Below, piece after piece: positions 34,101 through 45,845 of a stretch of 60,000 nt of DNA. Origin of the DNA: Cryptomeria japonica (lineage: Eukaryota; Streptophyta; Pinopsida; Cupressales; Cupressaceae); assembly GCF_030272615.1 (NCBI RefSeq), contig NC_081413.1, positions 445,247,038 to 445,307,037 of the forward strand, given 5' to 3'. The stretch's first letter is position 1; every line of letters starts with the position of its first letter. The position numbers and the translations under genes are program-made. The notes below the pieces were generated by a model, which saw nothing but the letters and a program-made list of their open reading frames with translations, had not been told where the DNA came from and ran no database searches.

Positions 34101-37100
34101 AATATGATCAATTATAGTCATACATTATCTATAATTTAAAATGGTCTTAATATTAGTCTTATATTAATATGTCTTTATAAAATTATTCAAATTATGTAAT
34201 TAATTATGAACAAAATCCATGATGCAAGAAAGAAGTTGGTGGTTCTCTAGCTTAAGATAAATAATAATAAACAATTTTTTGTCCCAAAAATTAATCAATC
34301 TAGCCATTTTATAGGAACAACATTCTCAAAGGTCATTTTTGAGAGAATGAATGGTACAAAATTGATAAAAATAATCAATAGTTATAGTTTTGAAGTGGCA
34401 CATGAGAGATGTCATCATTTTGATAGTTTTCATGAGTTGGATTCACACATTTTCTTCTAATAGTTATCATTGATAATATTTTTCTTAATATTTGAATCTT
34501 TTCAAACAATGAAAATTAGAAACAGTTTCTATAACTTTCAACAATATCTTTAGACTGATGATGTGGCAAGAATGTAGTTGATCAAAAAATATTTCTATGA
34601 TCACATAGATCTATTGACTTCTCTTGGTTTAATGGAAATCCATTAGATGGCTTCATTGGCAAGAGTTACCAATAACTAGTTGTTCACAAAATTGAGCAAC
34701 AAATATACTTTACTCAATTTCACTTACATCTTTCACTATGACCTTATGCCCTAAATATTCTTAACTTCTTTCATGCTCAATAAAATTAATCCAAATTATC
34801 TTGAACCATCCATACTCATAGCCTAGGACATGATCCAACTAAATATTAACCATATATATTTATTGTTTCTTCTGTTTCATCATTTTTGTTCCTAATGGTA
34901 CTCTTATAATCTAGTATTAGCATCTTCTTCTTCACCACTTTCCCCATTACTTATTCATTCAAAATAGATATAAGTTAATCTATTTACTTCACACATTTTT
35001 TTTCAAAACTAACGAATACATGGGTATCATCTTCTAAGTTTTTCAAACCCATAGTAAGCCTTACTAGTTTATCAACAATGGTTGTATCCTAGTAAATTAA
35101 TTCTTTGACTAATTAATGAAGATAATTCATTTAATCTATACAACCTTTGAGTGTATCCCATTCGAAGTTTAATCATCTTCTTCATGTTTACAAATTTGTG
35201 ATACTTTTATTGGTTTCTATATTTTCCTTTAACAAGGAGTTATTATTAAAATTCCATACTGATTTTAACCTCGTATCTTCTATATCAATTTGAAGCAATG
35301 TACTCTCAAAATTATTTTGAGTTTTTTTGTTTCAACTACACATTTCCTTATATCTACTAATAACAACTTCTATAATCTCTTTCCCTTGTCATACTAATCC
35401 CTTTATCAAATCATTTACTAAATTAACTTCATATTTTTTCTCGCTCATAGCTAACATTTGGCCTTTTATTAAATCCTCTACTACAATAGCTTCATGATGA
35501 TTAAACAACAAATGTAAGTACATAAATAAAAAATTAAAGTCTCTAAATCTGAAAATGTTGTGCAACTGAACTTAGATCTGAACATGCAAATCAAAAATTA
35601 TGCAAGCTATGTCAAGTTTACCAAAATAAAATTTGGGAGAAATGAGAGTTCACTAGCTTCTACATGGAAGATATGAAAAATTTCCAACCCTAGTTCTATT
35701 GGATAACTATCAATTAGGCTTTATTTCCTTAAGAGAGTTGAGTGATTTGATTAAGTGATCCCTTTTCTATTAATATAATTGGATATGATTATGATAATAA
35801 ATGAAGCAAGAACTAAGTAAGAATCTAGGAAATTGATAAGATTTAGCATAAACAAAAAGACGTAGAATAAGAAGTCAACTCAAAAGCATACATTTGGAAA
35901 TGAAATATAAAGAGGAACCTATAACTAAAATCTAAGCCTGAAAATTGTAGTCAAGGTGCTAGGTGCGCTAGATGTGGAGTTTTTTTCATTAGATAAATCT
36001 TCAAATTCTAGATTAGCATTATCTATAGATCACTCCCTCCAAAAATTCAACCAAAATGGGTTGGTCATACATGAAAATTCGCATAGACCATGAGTTTTTG
36101 CCTATTCAAAATTATGAAATTGTATGTCTTAGTCTATTCTCTGCAACTTTCCAACTTTCAACTACTAAATATGTAACCAACACATAGAAAAGAAGGAAAA
36201 ATATTGTACTATATAGGGCTTGATTAAGTAAAACCCTGGTAGGAATTAACATGCACTAAAATTATGATACAATGTGAGACAACTTCTCCCTAATAGGGTA
36301 GAGGCTAGAAAATTTAAAGGAAACATTGAATTGACAAATGGTACCATTTATATATCTTATTGCCTTAAAACCTCAGAAAAGGGTTGATGTTCCTTGATTA
36401 GATTTAATGTACACCTTTCATGGGGGAGCACATAAACTTGATCCTGATTGCTATTATTGATTGCTTAAATGCTTGACTTTAGATCTCTCCTCCAATGCCT
36501 TGGAGATGCCTAATTTAATTGCTCAATTGGAGAGATAAGAGAATGATTGCTTGTAGAGAGATGTTAAAAAAAGGGTCCAAGGAGGTGGATTAATACACGA
36601 CTCAATTTTTTGTGTTTAAATTTTGAGGAAGGATGACATTTGGGAACAATTTCCTGCAATACACTTTTTTGACTATTAGAGGTTCAAATTTGGGCCTGAA
36701 AATGATGGACTATGGTGCCTAGTGTTATAATCTATGAGGCCTATGAACATAAGAACCATACTCTTGGCTTTCTGAGCTAAAACCAGATTCAGAGCTCGGG
36801 ATTTTTTAGGCTTCTAAATTTCGCCATGGATTTATTACAATTAGTCTTAAATCAAGGGCATGAGAGGAACCAACCAAAGTTAGCCCAAAATAAGTGTGAA
36901 ATGATAGAGAAATAATATATACAACACTATAGTATTATAAAAATAGATAGTATTAAAGAGGATACAACTTGTAGCATGTGGAGATAGTTATTATAATGGA
37001 TGTGTTAGAGATATGCATAGGGTAAGTAAGCAAGATACTTTAGTAGAAGGACAAACAATAAAATGAAACAATATGTCATAGAATTGATCCTAAATAAAAA

Positions 37101-37278
37101 TGTATATCTAATAAATTAAGAAAATGGTATTGAAGCCAAAAAGTAAATTTAAGGTGAAGAACCTATCTCCTCACCTACTTTGTGCTTTCAAAAATACTAT
37201 TATGATTTCTATTTTCTTTTCTTTTAACATTGTGTTATCAAGTGTAATGCTGAAATGATGTGTATGCTTTTATTATAA
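31116..37278. other. 6.2 kb AT-rich region, no gene recognised
   Basis: Neither strand gives a convincing protein. All open frames are short, Phe/Ile/Lys-rich and without family resemblance. There is a GC-richer island near 31550-31660 (GACGTACGTGTCGCG). An 87-bp tandem duplication lies at 33855-34026. Parts of 35560-36900 have the texture of LTR or leader sequence, but no ends could be set. Confidence 0.5.
33855..34026. repeat. tandem duplication, 87-bp unit, two copies
   Basis: Copy 1 (33855-33941) and copy 2 (33942 to about 34026) both run ATTGCACAT, TATACTTTCCAA, TTTAAATGAGA, CTTTATCAAA and TTGTTTATACCTACATA, with a few substitutions and small A-run differences. Confidence 0.85.
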
Positions 37279-38136
37279 CAAACTATAAAGGTGAAAAATA
37301 TTAGGGTTTCCACAACAAAAACGATGAAAACCACTAATTTTTTCTTAGGGACCTATTAAATTCAAAAGAAGGATGAAATGCAATAGATTCAATCACAAAC
37401 CAACAAGGATAAGGACTAAATACTGATTGAATGAAAGGGGCGATTTGGTTTTCCCTCTTTTGTAAGTTGAATTACTGAAATTAGGGTAAAGTGCTAGAAA
37501 TGAAGATAAAAACATAAAAACAAAAATCTACAGTTCTCAGATTGAGACACACACATAGATAGAAGAAATATAAGCATATTCGTACTTGATCCTTGAAAGA
37601 GCTCCAGAAATGTCGGGATCGTACCAAAATTTTTCGTCGGTCCTTCGAACTTTTCACACACCAAAGGGATTTGATTTGTCTCTGCAAATAATGTCAATTT
37701 TGAAGATCGTATATATTTCCTACACATAGAAATAAAGGGAAATAGGTTGGGAATAAGGGTTTGCCTAGGTCAAACTCCAGTTTAGGAATCAACCTTGATT
37801 GAAATATTGCAAATATTGAAATAAATAATATAAAGATACACCTCAGATCTGCAATGACTAATAATGATTCTTTGCTTTTTGAATGTAATCACATATGTTG
37901 TATGAAATGGCATGCACATTACAAAACCCTAATCACACACACATTCTTGCATATGAATGATGTAATGTTGCTCCACATTTGATGAACATGAAGAATAAAG
38001 CCTTGAAGACCTCTAGAAATACTTGATGATGAATACTTCTATGCTTGAATGCTTGAATTCTTAGTGATTATAATTTTTCCCTTTTATCATTGTATCCTCC
38101 TCTTGTTGTCTCTCAAAATGAGAAGGGAAATCCTCC

Positions 38137-38143
38137 TTATATA
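38137..38143 (-). promoter_or_regulatory. probable TATA box of the split gypsy-type LTR
   Basis: The minus strand reads TATATAAGGAGGATTT here, a common arrangement in plant LTR promoters. Confidence 0.4.
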
Positions 38144-38322
38144 CTAGCCTATCAAAAAACATATTAGTTTTCTAACATAGGCCAACATAGGGCTAGGTTT
38201 TGTGCACAAATTTGAAAATAATAAAAGGGGTTTAAAGGGGGGCCAAATAGGGAGGACCAAGATGTGGAACCCTAGTCCCAATGAGGACCAAGGCACCACG
38301 CCCTGGTCCTACCCCATTTTAG

Positions 38323-39562
38323 TGTTAGGATAACCGATGCACAACTGAGAGTGGGGGGGGTGAATTAGTTGTCAATAGATTATGAAACTTTAAGCATATG
38401 AAACCTTCTACTAGAATGCATAAACTAAATACCGGAATAGAAGATATACCAATTAAGCACAAACATAAATTGCAGAACAATTACCATCCATTCATAATGC
38501 ATAACACCGATATTTGTACATGGAAAACCTGGTAAAGGGAAAAACAATGGTGGGAAGTCTACCCACAATCATATAATAATACTATAGTAAGTATGTGATA
38601 ACAATAAGAGGGGCCTGCACATGTAGGAAGGAACACTGCCTAGAGCACACTGCTTATCACAAAAGGATCCTCACTAACTACAAAATAAATCCAAACTACA
38701 ATCCAGAAAGATGAATGAACTAAAAGAATAACATCTCCTATGCCTAAGTATAGTTCTAGTTAAGCTCAATACCGAAGGTTTTAAACCTCTTACACAAACC
38801 CAATTCGATCACCTATGATTTACCAAAACCTTTTCCTATGATTACAACTTTATTCGCACATAGATAATACCATAACCATAATCCCATCCATGATCTACAA
38901 AGAGATCTTACATCACATGTATACCAACCTGGGACCTAAACAATTAATTCAGCCACCTAAAAGATAATACAATAAATCCATTACATAAATTTGCAAACCA
39001 ATGATAAACCAAGCCGACCTCAATCCAAAATAACATAAACCAATCAATAAATCCAACCGGTAATGCATCGGGAGCATCCACCAACACGTTACACAAACCG
39101 GTCCATAACTTAGCAGAATAAGACTGGACCTAAAATAGGTCGCCATATGACAAATGCAACACCACCGATCAACTGGAACATGAACACGATAATGATCATA
39201 ATCCTGATAACCTTCTAGAAGTTGCGCCAACACCACTTATTAGATCCATCAAAATATCTTCAACAAATCTCTGCCGATAAAACCCTTACCCATAACCAAA
39301 AGGCTTACTAGAACAAAAGATAACTTCCAAATCATCAAGTCCCAAACCAACTAAATGTGATACACATCAGGAACACATAAATAACCAATCCAAACCAATT
39401 CCAATAGCTAGAACATACCAGATAATATTGAAGATAAATCTCGTGATCATCATCAAAGTCCAACCACTCTACTAGAAGCCGGTAGACAACCAAAATAGCT
39501 ATTGTTGATATCAATGACAAGCATTAATGCAACACATAATCAATTCTTCCAAAATTCCAACA
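38323..39562 (-). repeat. 3' LTR of the outer copia element
   Basis: It aligns with 53065-54303. On the minus strand it starts TGTTGGAATTTTGG and ends near the GTGGGGGGGGTGAATTAG block (plus-strand sense) at 38350. The polypurine tract abuts at 39563. Confidence 0.92.
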
Positions 39563-39860
39563 ATCTCCCCCTTTAGCATTGATGGCAATAGTAGATGTGA
39601 AAAACATCCAAGTGCCAAGAAATGCCAAACAAATCTCCCCCAAAGGAAGACAACCAACAATCTCCCAAAAATGATATAACAATGAAGTTTTGAACTCCCC
39701 CTATGAAAGATTTCTTTGTTAGGCTTTGATCTCTATATCTGTTAAGCTTTGTTTTTCACATATATCTCTCCCCCTTTGACATCAATGCCAAAAATATGAC
39801 ATAAACATCAAAGAAAAATCACAAATCCTCTGAACCACACAGCTGACTACTCCCCTTGAG
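39563..39860 (-). other. polypurine tract array of the outer copia element
   Basis: The PPT proper (39563-39577) reads GCTAAAGGGGGAGAT on the minus strand. Further G-run blocks lie at about 39631-39646, 39693-39703 and 39765-39780, the last followed by the same ATCAATGCC context as the PPT, plus a weaker one near 39849. Confidence 0.65.
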
Positions 39861-39938
39861 TAGTAGCATCAACACATCAATCCAGAATGAATAATAGATA
39901 TGATAAATGCATACAAGACTGATGCTAATCAACATCAC

Positions 39939-40634
39939 TCAAGTATCTACTAGAGGGGAAAAAAACCCAAATCTATCTTTGAAGTACTCAAATGATTCAT
40001 GAGGCAAAGGCTTAGTGAAAATATCTACAATCTGCTCTTTACTTTTCACATAAACCAATCTGACTTCATTTTCTTCCACCTTCTCCTTCAAAAAGTTATA
40101 CTTGATATAAATGTCCTTTGTCTTATAATGAAATACCAGATTCTTTGATATGCCAATAGCAGTAGAGTTATAATAGTGAATAACTATCGGTTCATTACAA
40201 TCTACCCTTATATCCTTCAACATTTTCTTCATCCATAGAACTTGTGTATGGTTAGTAGCAGCAACAGCATACTTAGCTTCAATAGTAGATAAAGAAGTAC
40301 ATGATTGTTTCTTTTTGATCCATGAAACAAGTTTCTTTCTAAGAAAGAAAGCTCCACTGGATGTACTCTTCTAGTCATCAACATCTCCAGCCCAATCTAC
40401 ATCTATATATGCACATAGTGTAAAGTCATCATCTTTAGGATACCATAAACCGTACTCAATTGTTCCTTGCAAATACCTAAAAATCCTCTTCACTACACTC
40501 TCTCATGATTCTCTCTAGGATCACTTTGATATCTTGATTCAATACAAATTGCATTCATTATATCTAGTCTAGTTTGAGCCAAATATAAAAAACCTCCAAT
40601 AATTGATTTAGCCCTTGTAGGATTTACTGGAGAT
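39939..40634 (-). pseudogene. outer copia RT C-terminus and RNase H
   Basis: Minus-strand frames from 40634 give the end of RT (GGFLYLAQTRLDIMNAICIE), the tether region (RIFRYLQGTIEYGLW) and RNase H (YIDVDWAGDVDD, IEAKYAVAA). The protein closes with DIFTKPLPHESFEYFKDRFG at 39990-39950. The usual CDNTSAI motif reads HYYNSTAI here, so a catalytic-type Asp is Tyr. Stops and a frame change near 40490 break it. It continues beyond the solo LTR at 41905. Confidence 0.8.
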
Positions 40635-40639
40635 GTTAT

Positions 40640-41899
40640 TTTTGGCATTATGGATGAATTGATTATGTGTTGCATTGATGTTTTGTCATTGATTTAAACA
40701 CTAGCTATTATGGTTGGTTATCGGTAGACAAGTTTTTGTTACTGGTAGAAGATCTAGTGTTACCAGTAGAAGGGACTATCTGTTGGACACTTCTGACATG
40801 TTTGGATCTATGGAATATGTTTGATTTTATGTGTTACATGCTTTTGGAGCATGTTTTGGTCAGGTGGTATTAACTTGGTAATTATATGCTATCATACACT
40901 CTTGTAAACCCATACCAACATTGGTTTAAGGTTTAACCAGTAGAGCTTTCACTGAGAATCTTTGACAGGATGCATAAGTGGTGTTGGTGTGACTTCTAGA
41001 TGGATTTTAGGATGCTATAGATGTTATTTGATAGTGCTTCAACTGCTTGAAGGCATTGCTTTGGCATGGTGGACCCAAAATGGGTCCAAAAACCTATCTA
41101 GGTTATGGACCAGTATCATGTTAGCGTGTACTCTACACATTTCCGGGATGTTTCAGGATAGTCTATGGATTGGTTATTGTTGTTTTGGTTTTAAGCCAAA
41201 ATGGCATATCATTATAATATGGATGAATATAATGATCTTATTGTAATATCTTTTAGGTGGCCGACCTAATTGGTTTAGGCCTTAGGGTTGGTATAAAATG
41301 ATGTAAAATCTCATTGTAGATCATGGGGAAAATGTGTCATGGTCCTGGAATGCAATATCATATGCGAAGGAGATCTGGTCGATCATAGGTGATTGAATTG
41401 GGATTAAGGAAGAGGTTAAAGGCCTCTAGTATTGAGCTTAACCGAGACTATAATCAGGCATGGTAGATGCTATCTCTGGAAGTTCACTCTATTGGATTGT
41501 TGTCCATTTATCTTGAGATGGTTATTACCTCTTTGTAGTCAGTGAGACTCATTTGTAATGAGCAGTACACTCTAGTTAGTGTGCCTTCCTGCATGTCCAG
41601 GCCCCTCATTGTATCACATACTTTCTACAGAATTATCATCTAAGTGTGGGTAAGCTTTCCACCGTGGCTTTTCCCTTTCTAGGTTTTCCACGTACAAATC
41701 ATGGTGTTATGTGGTATGGTTGCATTGTGTTGATTATTTGTTTCATTGTTAAGTTTCATTGCTTATTGGTATTTAGTTCTACTATTCCGGTACTTAATGT
41801 TTATATGCTTTGGCTTAAGGTTATTAAGTGGATTAATAGATATAATCCGTTAACAACTAATTCACCCCCCCTCTTAGTTGTTCATTGCTTATCCTAACA
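40640..41899 (+). repeat. solo copia LTR, TSD GTTAT, opposite orientation to its host
   Basis: 1260 bp flanked by GTTAT at 40635-40639 and 41900-41904. It begins TTTTGGCATTATGG (first TG decayed to TT) and ends TATCCTAACA after a CACCCCCCCTCTTAG block. It resembles the LTR of the host copia element read in reverse (ATTGATTATGTGTTGCATT near both starts), so it belongs to the same or a sister family. It splits the host RT frame. Confidence 0.88.
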
Positions 41900-41904
41900 G
41901 TTAT

Positions 41905-43847
41905 ATATTTCTTTGTCAATTTCTCACTTGTAACCATAGAGGCACTAACCAGTTTAGAATTTTCCATACCAAATTTCTTCAACAATTCTCTAGCATACTT
42001 AGTTTGACATATGAAAATACCTTTATCAGTCTGTGTAATCTGCAAACTTAAAAAAAATCTCATCTCTCCATTCATAGAAACATCAAAGAATTCCATACAT
42101 AACTTATCCTCACCTCCAAAAATGATATCATCAACAAAAACCCCAAAAATCAATATGTCATCATCAGTGATCTTATAGTATAAATTACTATCAGCATTAC
42201 CTTTAGTGAAATGAAGCTTCAAAAGACATTTGTCCAATCTAGAATACCAAGCATTAGGGGCTTATTTCAATTCATATAAAGCTTTCCTTAACCTGTAAAC
42301 CATGTTTTTGTTATATTAAAGTGAAAATCCATCAGACTGCTCAATGTTAACTTCATCTTCAAGATCTCCATTCAAAAATGCACACTTAACATCCATCTGA
42401 TAAACCTTGTATTTCTTATGTGCATCATAAGTAAGAAATAATCTCACAACTTCAATCCTAGCTTCTTGAGAAAAAGTCTCATCATAATCAATTCCTTCCT
42501 TCTAAGAATATCCTTTGCAAACCAAACTAGCCTTGTTCCTCACAACTTGTCCATCTTAATTTCATTTATTCCTAAGAACCCATTTAGTTTCAATAACATT
42601 CTTATTTTTAGGTCAAGGAACTAAAGTCCATGTGTTGTTATTTTCTATCTGATCTGATTCTTCTTCCATAGCTTTCATCCAACATTCATCTTTACAAGCT
42701 TCAATTATAGATGTCGATTCAACTTGAGAAATTAAACATACCTCTTCAACTGCCAACCTTCTTCTTGTCATCACTCCTTTGTTCTTATCTCCAATGATCT
42801 GATCTTTTGAATGTTTCAACCTTACATAACTAGTAGTCTTCTGACTTTCTATTTCCCTACTCTGATCTTCAGCCACTGTTAAATTTTCTGATACTACCAG
42901 AGTAACTAGTTCAACATTTTGTTCCGGTACTAGTGTTACTAGTTCAATTATGATCATTTCCACTTTCGGTTCTCTCTCATAAGTTTTGATTTGAACTCTA
43001 AACTACTCATCCACCATGACATTAGCAATCTCCATCATCACATCTAGGATCAAAATTTCCAATGGAATCATCTCTTTTGATATAGAATTTACTACCAAAG
43101 ATTTTGAAATACTTAACTGTAGGTGTATGACCAAACCAAAACTCATAAGGTGTCTTACCAATGTCTCCCTTGATATGAACTCTGTTGAACGTGTACACCG
43201 TCATGCTAACAACTTCTCTCTAATAGATATAAGGCAAATTAACTTTCATAATCATATTTCTACCTGCATCCAAGATAGTTTTGTTCTTCCTTTCCACTAC
43301 AACATCCTACTAATGTGTCTGAGGTGTAGACAATTATCTCCTTATACCATGATTCTCACAATAACTGTTAAATTCACTGGATGTGAATTCACCACCCTAA
43401 TCTGACCTTAAGCATTTAATCTTCAACCCTATTTCTATCTCAACCTTAGCTTTAAAGATCTTAAAATTTTCAAAGGCTTCATATTTCTCCCTTAGAAATG
43501 TAACCTACATCATTCTAGAATAGTCATTAATGATTAGCATGAAATATCTATCACCCTGAAAACTTTTTATTCTAGCAGGACCACATAAATCAGTATGAAT
43601 AAGATCAAGAACATTAGATTTATCTTATGTACTCTTAAAATAAGTTGTGACCTTCTTACCCATTTGACATTCCTTGCACACCAGATTATAAGGCTTCACA
43701 GTCTTAGGTATATCTCTAACTACCTTAGTTGAATTGATCTTTACAATGCAATCAAAATTCACATGACATAACCTCTTATGCCATAGCCAACTCTCATCAA
43801 TATGTGCAATCAAACATGTTTTGTCACTGGAGTTCAAATGAAATATG
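41905..43847 (-). pseudogene. outer copia GAG-pre-integrase, integrase and RT
   Basis: Reading down from 43847: the GAG-pre-integrase zinc region (WLWHKRLCHVNFD, CKECQMGKK), integrase core with HTDLCGP near 43600, a second Asp followed by a stop in place of the next residue, and a retained Glu (VVERKNKTI) near 43290. The IN C-terminal part is at 43204-43022. An acidic linker leads to RT, with NNTWTLVP near 42615, QMDVKCAFLNGDLEDE near 42380 and FVDDIIFGG near 42120. Many stops stand where Trp or Gln is expected. The 5' end joins the protease part beyond the inner copia element at 51557. Confidence 0.8.
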
Positions 43848-43852
43848 TTGCC

Positions 43853-45334
43853 TGATAATTCTGATACCTAATGTAAAATACAGATGCCAATAGCTAACAA
43901 GATGAGAGGGGGGGTGAATCATACAAACTTAATCCTCCATAAAATCAACAGATTCAACCTCGGTAACTTATACTTCAACAATATAACCAAAAAATGCTAA
44001 ACATGCAAACTCATAAACACATAATCATCATAACTCTCATAGCACCAGATTTAACGTGGAAACCCAAATAGGGAAAAACCACTATGGGATTTCGGACCCA
44101 CCTCTTCTAGAGTATGCTCGATTAAAATCAAATCCTATTAAAGATTACAAACACATTGCTAGATGTGACCCGGGTAAGGGATTTGCCTCAAATCTGTTAG
44201 GATCTTCACTTTGTTAGAAGTGACCTTGTTAAAGGATTTCAAACACTCAACTAGAATGTTACCTTGCTAGAGGGTTTACAAATAAGACTGTTAAGTCCAC
44301 TCGGTTAAGAGATTTTCTGTCAGTTACGAAATAATAGTAATAAAAATATATCTGCAACTTCACATCTAAAATGCTAAAGCAGATTCTTATTTGCTCAAAA
44401 CAATCTAGTCATAAGACTTATCTTGTCCCTCTGTTGGGCTCTCTACTCTATTATTCAAATAGGTCTTCAAGCTTTTGTGCTCGGTAATCACTATGTAGCA
44501 TCCATGTGCATACACTTGCCTGCATACATTGTTTATCAACAATTCCTTGTTTATAAACAATTTGCTAACATTTCCCATGATCAATCATAGCCATCAGATC
44601 TTCAAACTTGACCAGGTTCAATGTATCCTTTCGATCTGAAAATGTTTTACCTTGCCTCGGGACTTGCAGTCCTTTCTTGGAACTTGCACAAGGTTAATGT
44701 AGTTCAATCTATTCTGTAGATCTTCCTACTAATTTTCCTTTACCATAGATCCTTAACAAACTTCATGCATGACATACCAATCATTTATACATCTCCAGCT
44801 AATCATTTTCCTTCATTAAATAATGCTTTTATCCATCCAATACGCACTATCATAACTCAGTTGCAACTCGGTAAATACTAAACTTTACTCGGTAGACATT
44901 CTGCCTTCGTTAACCAATATCGATAACCTTAGGGTTTACTGACTAGGTTCTTTGCTTGGTGACATAGTATAGTATTAACCTTACAATCAACAACATATGT
45001 AGGATTTCAAAACAATCTAAACATCATGATCTCATCATTGTCTAACTCGGTAATATTTGCCCATTGAATAACTTATTCCTCCTCTTATTCATCACATTCT
45101 TTCTATGTCTTTTACCAACATCTTAATTCTCTTCTAATCAATCTTCTCAAGATATGGCAACATCATACTGAATCAAATAATCAATTTCTTGACATCAATG
45201 AAAAAATAATGTTATAAAGATAGTTATCATCCTTCTTCTGTTATATCTTCAACACCCTTCTCAATATCCTTATTGAATATAAACAATCTCCTGATATTGA
45301 AATGCCAACAATCTTTCTTACTGTAATGCCAACA
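43853..45334 (-). repeat. 3' LTR of the inner copia element
   Basis: It pairs with 50050-51551. In the first 290 bases I count 17 differences by eye, 15 of them transitions. The minus strand starts TGTTGGCATTACAGTAAG and ends in CA. Confidence 0.93.
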
Positions 45335-45640
45335 ATCTCCCCCTTTGGCATTGATGGCAAATCCAACAATTAAATGGTAATACCAACAAGATATTCAAAT
45401 TGATTCGGATTCAGATTGCTGTTAGACTTCTCCTGTTATCCTTGAGCTGTTAAAATCTTCTGAAGTCTTCTCCCTTTTCATTAGGCTTCTGAGTTGTTGA
45501 CTTGCATTTAGTCTTCTCTATTTTTACAATCTTCTCCCCCTGTCAGTAGTCTTTTGTTATTCATCATTCAGGGCTTTACCATTCAGTCAACCATTTAGTC
45601 TTCCAACCATTTAGTCTTCTCCCCCTTTGACAATAATGCC
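45335..45640 (-). other. polypurine tract array of the inner copia element
   Basis: The PPT (GCCAAAGGGGGAGAT, minus strand) abuts the LTR at 45335. Similar blocks lie at about 45531-45541 and 45617-45640, the latter with a TTGTCAAAGGGGGAG context. Confidence 0.65.
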
Positions 45641-45845
45641 AGAAAGTAAAAGAACTAAATCATGATTTCTTTCTCTGTGAAGTGATTTGCCTTACTATGT
45701 ATCATCTCAGTCTCGATTAGAGAAACTTATCTCTATTCACTATTTCCTACGCACCTTTAGAAAACCTTCTAAAGTGCGTAAATCACCATCAATCCACACA
45801 TAATATTCTGTAGATTCATTGAATTGATGCTTTCACCGAACTCTG

